Shown: positions 9,058-17,919, counted from the stretch's first letter. The stretch: DNA of 64,000 nt from UBA1672 sp046542355 (GCA_046542355.1 JBKHBN010000004.1:19295-83294), one strand, 5' to 3'. Notes: generated by a model not told the origin, from the sequence alone. A program made the numbers and translations.

Positions 9058-9933
9058 TTGGTGAATAATCAGGCAATAAAGCAGCAAATGAGAACAGCTC
9101 TGCAGTGGTACGCGGAGCAAGGTGTGGATATTTGCCTGTCTGATACTGCAATTAACAGGTTTTCGGCTCCCCCTGAAAAAGAACAGGGGTCAGCAGAGTC
9201 CTCCAGCATTACGCAGCAGGCGCATCGGCAAATAAACGCCGCCGCAGAACCTTCATATGTGGTTATGGGCAAATCCAAAGCCTGTAGTGAGGCGATTCGT
9301 CTGGCAAAACAGGCAGGATCGCTGGAAGAGCTTTCGGCAATTATCGCTGATTTTGACGGTATTGCTATCAAAAAAACGGCAGGAAATATGGTTTTTGGCG
9401 CAGGAAACCCGAAGGCAGACATTATGATCATCGCAGAATCACCCGGAGATGATGAGGATCGTGTAGGAGCACCGTTTGCAGGATCTGCCGGACAGCTTCT
9501 TGATAAGGCGCTCTCATGTATAGGGCTGGATCGAACACAAGAAGAACCCGAAAGGGCAGTATATCTCACTAATATCCTGAATTGGCGGCCTCCGGGAAAC
9601 CGGACATCGTCTTCGGCTGAAATAGAAATAAGCCTGCCTTTTATTGAGCGCCACATTCAGCTTGTAAAACCGAAAATATTGGTTCTGTGCGGAGGCGGGG
9701 CGGCTAAAGCATTGCTCGGTAAGGAACAAAGCATTTCCCGCCTAAGGAAAATTTGGCATGATTATTGTTTGCAAACAAAAGCTCTGCAGGAAGAAGAAAC
9801 AGCGATTCCTGCTCTGGCAACGTACCACCCCTCGGATTTGTTGAAAACGCCGCTACAGAAAAAATTGTTCTGGGCAGACCTGTTGACCTTGAAGCTGCGC
9901 CACTGCACTAACAGAAAAAAAAAAGAGCTATAA
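9058..9933 (+). CDS. Family 4-type uracil-DNA glycosylase, apparently without Fe-S ligands
   Basis: Removes uracil from DNA at the start of base excision repair. The glycosylase fold is clear: VFGAGNPKADIMIIAESPGD (motif A region), GAPFAGSAGQLLD, NWRPPGNRT and the terminal ATYHPSDLLKTP (motif B). Family 4 enzymes normally bind a 4Fe-4S cluster through four Cys. Here the Cys position before the LKKTA-like motif is Ile (FDGIAIKKTA), the one before RPPGNR is Trp (NW), and the later one is Ser (IEISLPF), so no cluster can be built the usual way. About 85 N-terminal residues of low conservation precede the domain. TTG at 9058 or GTG at 9061 could be the start; AAAGG lies upstream. Confidence 0.82.
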   Translation: MVNNQAIKQQMRTALQWYAEQGVDICLSDTAINRFSAPPEKEQGSAESSSITQQAHRQINAAAEPSYVVMGKSKACSEAIRLAKQAGSLEELSAIIADFDGIAIKKTAGNMVFGAGNPKADIMIIAESPGDDEDRVGAPFAGSAGQLLDKALSCIGLDRTQEEPERAVYLTNILNWRPPGNRTSSSAEIEISLPFIERHIQLVKPKILVLCGGGAAKALLGKEQSISRLRKIWHDYCLQTKALQEEETAIPALATYHPSDLLKTPLQKKLFWADLLTLKLRHCTNRKKKEL

Positions 9934-9949
9934 ATGCAAAATTTATAGC
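9915..9949 (-). terminator. Minus-strand-oriented intrinsic terminator inside a plus-strand gene pair
   Basis: Read on the minus strand, a perfect 9-bp stem (GCTATAAAT / ATTTATAGC) with a 5-base loop is followed by TC and ten T. This is the standard shape of a rho-independent terminator, although the stem is AT-rich. It overlaps the end of the glycosylase gene, whose last codons (Lys-Lys-Lys) come from the A10 run. No minus-strand gene ends here, so it would stop antisense transcripts from the lytic transglycosylase region. On the plus strand the hairpin has no T-run. Confidence 0.4.
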
Positions 9950-10039
9950 ATCAAATGCACAATTGAACACATAAAAACACTTTTCATAATAATAAAAAGC
10001 TGGACAGGAGCCTAAAATTTCTGTATCAAGTTGCCTATA

Positions 10040-12166
10040 ATGAGCATAAAAATATTTGAACAATACAGCGTACGCCTGTGCGCGGCACTTATGGTCGTTG
10101 GCGCTATACTCCTGCCGTTTCAGGCAGCAGTGTCAGTTCCGCTACCAGTTATAAAGCCTTTGGTATCACTTGAATTGAGTGTGATTTCCTACGATTCTGG
10201 TATGAAACGCCGTATAGACATACCGGTTCCTGTTACCAAGCCAGGCATCTCTCAAAGAAGTTCAACGGCGCAAAGAAAACCATTAACAGCCTCAGACGCA
10301 TATATTAAGCTGGCAAGTTTTCCCTCTACAGCCATGGTGCAAGAAGAAAAAAGCGTGACTTCTGAGCCGGCCTATAGATCAGCTGTACCTGCTTACGCGC
10401 CCGATCTCACCACGGACAGTAAAAAACCGTTATCCGCAAAACAGTCCAAACTTTATGAGAAATTATTTACCCTTCAAAGACAGGGGCGCTGGGATGACGC
10501 AGATGCTGTGATCGATGAATTACAAGACAGGCGGTTAATGGGGCATGTGCTGTACCAGCGTTATATGCATTTATCATATATCAGCCAGTTTGATGAATTG
10601 AAAATATGGTTATCACGCTATGGGGATCACCCCAAGGCGGATAACATATACAAGTTGGCCAATGCAAAGCGCAACGGGCGAACAGATGCGATCAATAATC
10701 CGGGAAAAAAGGGGGTTCTGGCAGAGATAAAAGAGCCAACAATTTACTACCCAAAACACTATATCTCGAAGATTCGCAGAACAAAAAGTCAGGCAGCGCA
10801 GGCACAGGCACTAACGCGCACGCTTTATAGTCTGGTTCGTCGCGGAAAAGCAAGCGAGGCATCTAAAAAATTGTTATCTCTGGATCCGCAAAACAGTGCA
10901 TTAGCTTATATGGATAAGGTCGAGATAGATCACTTAAAAGCAGAAATCGCGGCCACATTTTTATATCGCGGCAGATTGTCTCAGGCCATGATATTGGCTA
11001 AAGAAGCAAGTGCACGCTCAGGGCGCTATGTTCCTTTGGCGTCATGGGTTATGGGATTGGCCTTGTGGGAAAAACAGGATTTTGCCGCCGCTGCGCCTCA
11101 TTTTGAGGAGGTGGGTCGCTCACCATATGCTTCGGGATGGCGCGCCTCGGCGGGTTATTACTGGGCAGCGCGTTCATATAGCCGCCTGTCCAACCACCGC
11201 AAAGTACGCGAGTGTCTCGAAAAAACGGCGCAGCATTCCAGAACATTTTACGGCCTGATCGCAACCAGAATGCTGAACAAGCCCTTTGATTTTAATTGGG
11301 AAAACCCGACATATACAAAGGAAAACGAGCATATACTCTCCGAAACACAAGCAGGACGCCGGGCGTTTTTGCTTGTTGCTGCAGGTCAGTACGATCTGGC
11401 CGAAGAAGAACTCATGGGCCTTGATTACAGCCAAAGGTCAGGACTACGCCGAGCAGCGCTTAATTATGCTATGCATGTGGGGCTGCCGGGTCTGGCATTG
11501 CGTCTGGGCAACCGGATTCCATCGGAAACCGGTAGGTATTATGACTCAGCGCTTTATCCCGATGCCCCGTGGGAGCCGAAAAAAGGCTTTAAGCTTGATC
11601 CTGCTCTTATTTACGCGGTCATGCGTCAGGAATCACGCTTTGACCATGAGGCCAAAAGCAATAGCGGCGCTCTGGGTCTGATGCAGGTTATGCCAACAAC
11701 CGCAAGCTATGTCGCCAGAAAAAACCGCTACGGTTATCATGTAGGCAAAACCACGCTCAAGGATCCGGCAATCAATATGATGCTGGGACAGGACTATTTA
11801 ACGTATCTGCTCAAGGGGCGTATTGTACAGGGCGATATGATTTCTTTATTAGTAGCGTACAACGCCGGCCCCGGAAATCTGGCAAAATGGCGCAAGCGTT
11901 TTGAAGATAACATGCAGGCACAGCAAGTCGCTTTAAACAAAAGCAGTGAGGCCATAACACATGACCCACTTTTATTTATTGAAACCCTGCCCGTTGAGGA
12001 AACACGTGATTATGTCGCAAAGGTGCTTTCCAATTACTGGATTTACCGTCTGCGCGCGGGGGAAGAACTCGTGAGCTTGCTCAATCTCGTCAAAGGGCAG
12101 TCCCCGCGCTATGCCTCTTTTATTGGTGAAGACACCGCGCAGCCTTACATGGTTGCAAACCGCTAG
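10040..12166 (+). CDS. Soluble-type lytic transglycosylase (Slt family)
   Basis: Periplasmic enzyme that cleaves the MurNAc-GlcNAc bond of peptidoglycan with formation of anhydro-muropeptides. A signal peptide (LCAALMVVGAILLPFQAA) is followed by a long helical superhelix like the U-domain of Slt70. The C-terminal SLT domain has the catalytic Glu in RQESRFD (about residue 531), GALGLMQVMPTTA, and the AYNAGPGNLAKW motif. A total of 708 residues fits Slt. I use the ATG at 10040; the TTG at 10031 is in frame, and the only good ribosome-binding sequence (GGAG) is too far upstream to decide. Confidence 0.92.
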   Translation: MSIKIFEQYSVRLCAALMVVGAILLPFQAAVSVPLPVIKPLVSLELSVISYDSGMKRRIDIPVPVTKPGISQRSSTAQRKPLTASDAYIKLASFPSTAMVQEEKSVTSEPAYRSAVPAYAPDLTTDSKKPLSAKQSKLYEKLFTLQRQGRWDDADAVIDELQDRRLMGHVLYQRYMHLSYISQFDELKIWLSRYGDHPKADNIYKLANAKRNGRTDAINNPGKKGVLAEIKEPTIYYPKHYISKIRRTKSQAAQAQALTRTLYSLVRRGKASEASKKLLSLDPQNSALAYMDKVEIDHLKAEIAATFLYRGRLSQAMILAKEASARSGRYVPLASWVMGLALWEKQDFAAAAPHFEEVGRSPYASGWRASAGYYWAARSYSRLSNHRKVRECLEKTAQHSRTFYGLIATRMLNKPFDFNWENPTYTKENEHILSETQAGRRAFLLVAAGQYDLAEEELMGLDYSQRSGLRRAALNYAMHVGLPGLALRLGNRIPSETGRYYDSALYPDAPWEPKKGFKLDPALIYAVMRQESRFDHEAKSNSGALGLMQVMPTTASYVARKNRYGYHVGKTTLKDPAINMMLGQDYLTYLLKGRIVQGDMISLLVAYNAGPGNLAKWRKRFEDNMQAQQVALNKSSEAITHDPLLFIETLPVEETRDYVAKVLSNYWIYRLRAGEELVSLLNLVKGQSPRYASFIGEDTAQPYMVANR

Positions 12167-12228
12167 ATCTTTCCTGACGCGCTCTAACCCGGCACGCGCA
12201 GAATAGACATAACACGTGACGACACTAT

Positions 12229-13008
12229 CTAATAAGGAGATTTGCGGATAACCCGCTCAATGATTGGCCATAGTGCCGGGTCACCCACGGCAATCACTTT
12301 TCCATTTGATCGAAGCGTAAGGGGATCTCCCCGCCAATCGGAAATACGGCCCCCAGCGCCAGTGACAATTGGAACCAGCGCAGCAAAATCGTGTGGCATA
12401 AGACTTTCCTCAAAAACAACATCAATAAAGCCGCTAGCTAGCAATCCGTAGAGATAACAATCTCCGCCCCAAACGAATTTGTGCCCAGTCGTTTCAAAAA
12501 CTTCAAAGGCCTGGCCATAATCGCTAATCGGGTCAAACATCGTCGGCGAGGTAGCGGCAAAAACAGCGTCATCGAAATGAGGACAAGGGCGTGTTTTAGC
12601 AATGCGGCCATTAAACATGGTAGGGCGCCCCTCCGCCCCGACCCAGCGTTCCTTTAAAATGGGCTGATCAATTACACCAAGTTTGGGAACGCCGTCTTCA
12701 CACAAAGCAATCAGTGTTCCAAAAGTAGGGCGGCCAATCATAAAGCTTTTTGTTCCATCAATCGGATCAATAACCCACGTTAGAGAGCTTTTGGCCTTGG
12801 TATTGCTGTGCTCTTCCCCTAAGATGGCATCATCAGGGCGCTTGGATTGAAGGATTTCCCGCAGCGCCGCTTCAACCTCTCGATCAGCCGCAGTAACTGG
12901 TGTATCATCACGTTTACGCCCAATCTCGAAGGGCTTGCGGTAATATTTACGAATTATTTTTCCGGCAACATCAGCCAGACTATTGGCAAGTGACACAAAT
13001 TCCTGCAT
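12229..13008 (-). CDS. hisN: Inositol-monophosphatase-family histidinol-phosphatase
   Basis: Mg-dependent phosphatase of the FIG/IMPase superfamily, 259 residues. Metal ligands are in GEEHS (residues 64-68), DPIDGTKSF (81-89) and the later WGGDCYLYGLLASG motif. The sequences around DPIDGTKSF and GDCYLYGLL match alphaproteobacterial HisN-type histidinol-phosphatases, which dephosphorylate histidinol phosphate in histidine synthesis. A role as inositol monophosphatase cannot be excluded. The reading frame is open further upstream into alaS, but the ATG at 13008 has GGAG 9-10 bases before it and gives the usual family N-terminus. It is divergent from alaS (64-base gap). Confidence 0.85.
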   Translation of the reverse strand: MQEFVSLANSLADVAGKIIRKYYRKPFEIGRKRDDTPVTAADREVEAALREILQSKRPDDAILGEEHSNTKAKSSLTWVIDPIDGTKSFMIGRPTFGTLIALCEDGVPKLGVIDQPILKERWVGAEGRPTMFNGRIAKTRPCPHFDDAVFAATSPTMFDPISDYGQAFEVFETTGHKFVWGGDCYLYGLLASGFIDVVFEESLMPHDFAALVPIVTGAGGRISDWRGDPLTLRSNGKVIAVGDPALWPIIERVIRKSPY

Positions 13009-13072
13009 AAATAGGGATCTCCAGATCATAAGAATATAAAAACAAACGATTTTGAAATAGTAGAGTGAAGCA

Positions 13073-15733
13073 ATGAAAACAGTCAACGATATCCGTAGCG
13101 AATTTTTAGGATTTTTCAAAAACAAAGGCCACGAGGTTGTCCAGTCCTCTTCCCTTGTGCCGCATAACGACCCAACTCTGATGTTTGTAAACTCAGGCAT
13201 GGTGCAGTTCAAGGATGTCTTCACAGGCAAGGAAAAGCGTGATTATACCCGCGCCACCAGCTCACAAAAATGCGTGCGCGCTGGAGGAAAGCATAACGAT
13301 CTGGAAAATGTCGGCTATACAGCGCGCCACCACACTTTTTTTGAAATGCTGGGGAATTTCTCTTTTGGCGATTATTTCAAGGAAGAGGCGATTTCATTTG
13401 CTTGGGAGCTGGTTACAAAGAATCTTGGACTTCCGGCAGAAAAACTCTGTGTAACGGTGCACGCAACAGACGAAGAGGCCGCGCAGATCTGGAAAAAAAT
13501 TACAGGCTTTGCCGACCACAAGATTATCCGTATCGATAGCGATGATAATTTCTGGCGCATGGGCGATACAGGCCCTTGCGGCCCATGTACCGAGATTTTT
13601 TATGACCACGGCGAGCATATTTGGGGCGGCCCGCCAGGAAGCCCGGAAGAAGACGGTGATCGCTTCATTGAAATCTGGAACAATGTTTTTATGCAATATG
13701 AGCAGATCGACGCTGATACCCGCATAGACCTGCCCGCACAAAGCGTGGATACAGGCATGGGGCTGGAGCGCATTGCGGCAACACTTATGGGCTCGAACAA
13801 TAACTATGATATTGATACCATGCGCGCGCTCATGGAGCATAGTGCCGACTTGACAGGCGTTGACCCTGATGGCGAGATGACAGCCTCTCATAAGGTTCTG
13901 GCCGATCATATTCGCGCTTCTTCTTTTCTGATGGCCGATGGCGTGATGCCTTCAAATGAAGGGCGCGGCTATGTGCTGCGCCGGATTATGCGCCGCGGTA
14001 TGCGTCATGCGCACTTGCTCGGCGCCAAAGAGCCGCTCATGCACAAGCTCTTCCCAACCTTGCAAGCTAAAATGGGAGAGGCCTATCCTGAGTTAAAAAT
14101 GACCGAGGCTCTTATTACGCAAACCCTGGAAACAGAAGAAAAACGCTTTAAGGCAACACTGGACCGCGGTTTGAAAATGCTGGAAGAGGAAACAGAAAAA
14201 CTCTCATCCGGTGCAAAATTTCCCGGCGATGTAGCGTTCAAGCTCTATGACACGTATGGCTTCCCGCTCGACCTCACACAAGACGCCTTGCGTGCAAAAG
14301 AAATCGATGTCGATACAGACACTTTTGACAAATGCATGGCAGAACAAAAAGCCAAAGCCCGCGCCGCTTGGTCTGGCACAGGCGACGCCGCCAATGAAAA
14401 ACTCTGGTTTGATATTTTAGACGAGGTTGGGCCAACCGAATTTCTTGGCTATAAAAAAGACAGCGCTGAAGGGCAGGTCTTGGCAATAGTCAAAGACGGC
14501 AAGCGTGTAGATGAACTCAAACAAGGTGAAGAGGGAATCATCATTACCAACCAGTCTCCATTCTATGCCGAATCCGGTGGTCAGGTTGGAGACAAGGGCT
14601 GGCTTAAGGCAGCCGGAGAGAAGCAGGCTACTGCGCAAGTAACCGACGTTAAGAAACAGGTTGACGCGCTTTGGCTGCATGTTGCTAGGGTGACGCAAGG
14701 AAAAATTACAAAAGGACTTGGCTTGCAAATGCAAGTCGATACCGCCCGCCGTGCTGCTATTAAATCCAACCACTCCGCCACGCACCTTATGCATGAGTCC
14801 CTGCGCCGTGTGCTGGGTGAACATGTCATGCAAAAAGGAAGCTTGCAAGATGATGAACGCACACGTTTTGATATTTCCCAGCCTGTTGCTATTACATCTG
14901 AACAAATCGCCAAGGTCGAGCGTATGGTTAATGAAGAAATCCGCGCCAACACCCCTGTTGAAACGCGCCTCATGCCCCTTGAAGAAGCCCGCGAGACCGG
15001 AGCTATGGCACTCTTTGGTGAAAAATACGACGACGAAGTGCGCGTTGTCACGATGGGGACACAAGAAGAGGGCGCAAACAAACCGTTTTCGGTAGAGCTG
15101 TGCGGAGGAACGCACGTTAATCAAACCGGAGAAATCGGCCTGTTCAAGATTATATCCGAAGAATCATTATCCGCCGGTATTCGCCGCGTTGAAGCCGTAA
15201 CAGGAGCCAACGCACTAGCCTATCTTGATAAGCAAAATAACCGCTTGCAACAAGTCGCCGGAGCCATAAAAGCATCGCCTTCAGATGTGGTGGAACGGAT
15301 CCGCTCCCTTGTCAGTGAAAAAAAACAGCTTGAGAAAGAAGTGTCTGAACTACGCCAGAAAGTCGCTCTTGGTGGCGCGGCAGGCTCATCCAACGATGAT
15401 ATCAAAGACATCGGCGGCATTAAATTCACCAGCCGTATCCTCGCCGGTATCTCGCCCAAAGACCTCAAACCCATGGCCGATGAGCTAAAAAACAAGATCG
15501 GATCAGGTGTTGTTGTTCTCATCGCAACCGGAGAAGGAAAAGCCTCTATTGTTGTTGGCGTCACTGATGACTTGACCGGCAAGCTCAGCGCCGTTGATCT
15601 TGCGCGTGTAGGCTCCGAGGCGCTGGGTGGCAAAGGAGGAGGAGGCCGTCCTGATATGGCACAAGCCGGAGGCTCCGACGAATCCGCCGCTCCCAAAGCT
15701 GTGGAAGCGATTGAAAAGACACTGGCGGGGTGA
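13073..15733 (+). CDS. alaS: Alanyl-tRNA synthetase
   Basis: Class II synthetase that charges tRNA-Ala. It begins with the usual N-terminal motif (VNDIRSEFLGFFKNKGHEVV) and motif 1 (PTLMFVNSGMVQFK). The editing domain has the zinc ligands HSATHLMH and CGGTHVNQTGEI. The C-terminal oligomerisation region includes a coiled coil and the Gly-rich GGKGGGGRPDMAQAGG motif. Its 886 residues match full-length bacterial AlaRS. The start ATG has no alternatives nearby. It is followed by three minus-strand unknown genes ending 15 bases downstream of its stop. Confidence 0.97.
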   Translation: MKTVNDIRSEFLGFFKNKGHEVVQSSSLVPHNDPTLMFVNSGMVQFKDVFTGKEKRDYTRATSSQKCVRAGGKHNDLENVGYTARHHTFFEMLGNFSFGDYFKEEAISFAWELVTKNLGLPAEKLCVTVHATDEEAAQIWKKITGFADHKIIRIDSDDNFWRMGDTGPCGPCTEIFYDHGEHIWGGPPGSPEEDGDRFIEIWNNVFMQYEQIDADTRIDLPAQSVDTGMGLERIAATLMGSNNNYDIDTMRALMEHSADLTGVDPDGEMTASHKVLADHIRASSFLMADGVMPSNEGRGYVLRRIMRRGMRHAHLLGAKEPLMHKLFPTLQAKMGEAYPELKMTEALITQTLETEEKRFKATLDRGLKMLEEETEKLSSGAKFPGDVAFKLYDTYGFPLDLTQDALRAKEIDVDTDTFDKCMAEQKAKARAAWSGTGDAANEKLWFDILDEVGPTEFLGYKKDSAEGQVLAIVKDGKRVDELKQGEEGIIITNQSPFYAESGGQVGDKGWLKAAGEKQATAQVTDVKKQVDALWLHVARVTQGKITKGLGLQMQVDTARRAAIKSNHSATHLMHESLRRVLGEHVMQKGSLQDDERTRFDISQPVAITSEQIAKVERMVNEEIRANTPVETRLMPLEEARETGAMALFGEKYDDEVRVVTMGTQEEGANKPFSVELCGGTHVNQTGEIGLFKIISEESLSAGIRRVEAVTGANALAYLDKQNNRLQQVAGAIKASPSDVVERIRSLVSEKKQLEKEVSELRQKVALGGAAGSSNDDIKDIGGIKFTSRILAGISPKDLKPMADELKNKIGSGVVVLIATGEGKASIVVGVTDDLTGKLSAVDLARVGSEALGGKGGGGRPDMAQAGGSDESAAPKAVEAIEKTLAG

Positions 15734-15748
15734 GGGGCAGATTATTAA

Positions 15749-16069
15749 TTAATAGGCGTTATAGCTTTTCTTCGCAGGAGGTTTAGCGCCCTTCCTATGG
15801 CAGGCATCTACAAATGCGCTTTCGTCAACTTCTATGATATCAAGACTTGTCGCTGCGCGATCCATGTAAAGATTATCAATCACAAAATCTTTTGTTTTAC
15901 TGTCAAGAATTTCAGCCACGACAGGCATGTAAGAAGCAATATAACCAATACGAAGAGGTCTGTCTCCGACAAGATAATATTGATACTCAAGGATGGCGTC
16001 CTCATCAATCTCACTAAGATCGACCGCCCCAAGAAATTCTTCTATATCTGTGTTAATGTCTTCGCTCAT
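15749..16069 (-). CDS. Small acidic protein, function unknown
   Basis: Protein of 106 residues, strongly acidic in its first half (SEDINTDIEEFLGAVDLSEI), with a basic, proline-containing tail (RKGAKPPAKKSYNAY). No signal peptide, membrane segment or known motif is seen. It is the last gene of a minus-strand trio and starts two bases after the preceding gene stops, so co-translation is likely. Small acidic partners next to enzyme-like proteins are often antitoxins or immunity proteins, but nothing in this sequence proves that. Confidence 0.7.
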   Translation of the reverse strand: MSEDINTDIEEFLGAVDLSEIDEDAILEYQYYLVGDRPLRIGYIASYMPVVAEILDSKTKDFVIDNLYMDRAATSLDIIEVDESAFVDACHRKGAKPPAKKSYNAY

Positions 16070-16071
16070 GC

Positions 16072-16446
16072 TTATATCTCAGGGGATGCAATCAAACTCT
16101 GATCCAGATGGTAAGAGTCTTTCGCTTTGTTAAGGCACGCAAAAAAAACAGTTTCATCTTTCCCCAGGGTCCTGCCATCATACAGGTCAAGATTATGCGA
16201 ATTTGTGTCAAGAGCTAACGCCAGATTGTCATCACAAACCCAATCATTAGCCTCAAAATCCCACCGTTCAGTAGCCAGAGTCATCCATTCACCCTCAAGA
16301 TCCGGCACAGGTGTTTCCGACTTGCGAACAAATATAAGCGCACGATGAAGAGGATTACTACCTGTGTCAAACACCGGAACGATCCCATGAACATAACGAG
16401 TCTCCGCCCTTGAATCACCTGCAAATTGATCTTTTATTTCTGACAT
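16072..16446 (-). CDS. Conserved-looking small protein, function unknown
   Basis: Protein of 124 residues, acidic, rich in Trp, Asp and aromatic residues (GEWMTLATERWDFEANDWV), probably a compact cytosolic beta-rich domain. No signal or membrane segment is visible. It lies between the RelA/SpoT-fold candidate and a second small acidic gene, with two bases to the latter and 70 bases to the former. The tight packing suggests a shared transcript with its downstream neighbour. I do not recognise the family. Confidence 0.7.
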   Translation of the reverse strand: MSEIKDQFAGDSRAETRYVHGIVPVFDTGSNPLHRALIFVRKSETPVPDLEGEWMTLATERWDFEANDWVCDDNLALALDTNSHNLDLYDGRTLGKDETVFFACLNKAKDSYHLDQSLIASPEI

Positions 16447-16516
16447 AATAATACCTTACTCTTTCCACATGCAACAAATTCAACTTTTTTACCATAACAA
16501 GAAAATAGGTCAAGAA

Positions 16517-17287
16517 TTAATAGTCAAATCGATGATGCCTTATCCATCTATCCAAAGAGGCTAACCGCTCATCAGAAGGAGCATCACCTGGATTATTAAG
16601 CAAAACATCCAGCCCTGCCTGTCTGGCAGCGCTCGCATTATGAAAACGGCATACGGCATAGTGACCATGTCTTCGTGCTACATCTTGCTGTGTCATAGGC
16701 CTGTCGCGGCAAGCGTTTGTTATATTTTGTGCCTCCCGCATATGTTTGTGCGTTGTATCATATGTGGCTTCAATGTCTTTATGAACAACCTGAAGTTCAA
16801 CCAAAAAGTATTCATCCTCCATACCATCAAGCGGAACAGCAAGCTTAACATTTAAGCACCGATATCCTGTCTCATATTTTGGTTCGGCAAAATAATTATT
16901 CATTTGCGCACTATGCATGCCATGCTGCTTGAGAAGGCCTGAAGGATCTTTTTGAGGGTCTAGAAGAACAAGCAGTTCTTGTAAAGCCTCGACGGAGTCA
17001 ACAACAAGTTTACCTCTGACAATATCACTGATAAGTGCTTCATTTCCTTCATAATCATCATCAATTTTATTCTCAGCAATAGCGCGTTCCTTTAGCGGAC
17101 CTTGTTTGAATTCACAACCGAGCTCGACGGAAAGATCTTGAAGGAAGTCTCCGTACTTTCTATCGACCTCTGGAGCATATTCATATAGCTCATCCAAAGA
17201 ACCTAGTGTTTGCATTGCCACGCGATGGCCAGTTAAGCGGCAGAGATAAACAGCCGAGGCGTCACTGAAAGTTAGTCCAACACTCAT
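16517..17287 (-). CDS. Candidate RelA/SpoT-fold nucleotidyltransferase
   Basis: Protein of 256 residues. The order of motifs resembles the synthetase domain of RelA/SpoT proteins: GPLKERAIAENK (63-74, basic ATP-site-like helix), DIVRGKLVVDS (88-98, like the D-xx-R strand), GYRCLN (141-146, like GYRSLH), VELQVVHKDI (163-172, like the E-x-Q catalytic strand) and THKHMRE (179-185). In known enzymes these make (p)ppGpp from GTP and ATP, and related toxins modify nucleotides or tRNA. The hydrolase and regulatory domains of full-length Rel are absent. It heads a three-gene minus-strand island between alaS and ndk. The family assignment is by eye and needs a profile search; activity is unknown. Confidence 0.55.
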   Translation of the reverse strand: MSVGLTFSDASAVYLCRLTGHRVAMQTLGSLDELYEYAPEVDRKYGDFLQDLSVELGCEFKQGPLKERAIAENKIDDDYEGNEALISDIVRGKLVVDSVEALQELLVLLDPQKDPSGLLKQHGMHSAQMNNYFAEPKYETGYRCLNVKLAVPLDGMEDEYFLVELQVVHKDIEATYDTTHKHMREAQNITNACRDRPMTQQDVARRHGHYAVCRFHNASAARQAGLDVLLNNPGDAPSDERLASLDRWIRHHRFDY

Positions 17288-17363
17288 TATATAAACCCGT
17301 TTTTCTTAAAACTTTCCTTCATAAACATTATAACCACAAACATGAACGATAAGACAAATTCTT

Positions 17364-17394
17364 TAACATTTCTCTAACATTTCCTTAATATTCA
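17364..17394. repeat. Direct repeats phased at 11 bp, regulator-site-like
   Basis: TAACATTTC occurs at 17364-17372 and again at 17375-17383, with a weaker third copy TAATATTCA at 17386-17394; the period is 11 bp, one helical turn. Such phased repeats are typical binding sites for OmpR/PhoB-type response regulators, and the TAACATTT core resembles OmpR half-sites. It lies between the divergent RelA/SpoT-like gene and ndk and could control either. Confidence 0.35.
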
Positions 17395-17401
17395 AAACCC
17401 C

Positions 17402-17430
17402 TTGCTCTGGTTGGAAACTCTGGCTATAAA
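17402..17430 (+). promoter_or_regulatory. Candidate ndk promoter
   Basis: TTGCTC (17402-17407) and TATAAA (17425-17430) are separated by 17 bp, ideal for the housekeeping sigma factor. The -10 matches consensus at five of six positions and the -35 at three. The ndk start codon is 41 bases further on. Confidence 0.4.
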
Positions 17431-17471
17431 TCCCCCATCGAAAAAAACTAAATATAAGGGACACAAAAATA

Positions 17472-17894
17472 ATGGCCATAGAACGCACCTTTTCTATCAT
17501 TAAACCCGATGCAACAAAGCGTAACATAACAGGCGCAATCAATGCAAAGCTTGAAGAGGCAGGTCTACGCATCATCGCCCAAAAGCGCATTCACATGACA
17601 CAAGAGCAGGCCGAAGGATTTTATGACGTGCACAAGGAACGTCCTTTCTTTGGTGAACTGACCGAGTTCATGTCTTCTGCGCCAGTTGTTGTTCAGGTGC
17701 TCGAAGGCGAGAATGCTGTGGCCAAAAACCGTGAGGTCATGGGCGCGACCAATCCTGCGGAAGCTGAGCCAGGAACAATCCGCAAGGAATTCGCTTTAAG
17801 CATTGGTGAAAACTCTGTGCATGGATCGGATTCGCTTGAAAATGCAAAAATCGAAATCGCTTATTTCTTTTCCGATGATGAAATCGTGGGATAA
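17472..17894 (+). CDS. ndk: Nucleoside diphosphate kinase
   Basis: Transfers the gamma-phosphate from ATP to nucleoside diphosphates through a phosphohistidine, keeping (d)NTP pools balanced in the cytosol. The active site NSVHGSDS (His117) and the N-terminal ERTFSIIKPDATKRN are canonical, and the 140-residue length is exact for the family. The ATG follows AAGGGACACAAAAATA, a good ribosome binding site. It is probably transcribed alone from the promoter just upstream. Confidence 0.97.
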   Translation: MAIERTFSIIKPDATKRNITGAINAKLEEAGLRIIAQKRIHMTQEQAEGFYDVHKERPFFGELTEFMSSAPVVVQVLEGENAVAKNREVMGATNPAEAEPGTIRKEFALSIGENSVHGSDSLENAKIEIAYFFSDDEIVG

Positions 17895-17898
17895 TAAT

Positions 17899-17919
17899 AA
17901 GAGCTGTAACGCCGCTCTT
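17899..17919. terminator. Weak hairpin between convergent ndk and histidine kinase genes
   Basis: AAGAGC and GCTCTT form a 6-bp stem with a 9-base loop in the 24-base gap between the two stop codons. The T-run on the plus side is interrupted (TAAGAAATATTTT), so this is a poor terminator at best, possibly used from both directions. Confidence 0.25.

Noticed and set aside
13394..15124. Several long minus-strand frames opposite alaS
   Set aside because: Entirely within alaS, which has all family motifs; no independent evidence for antisense genes.
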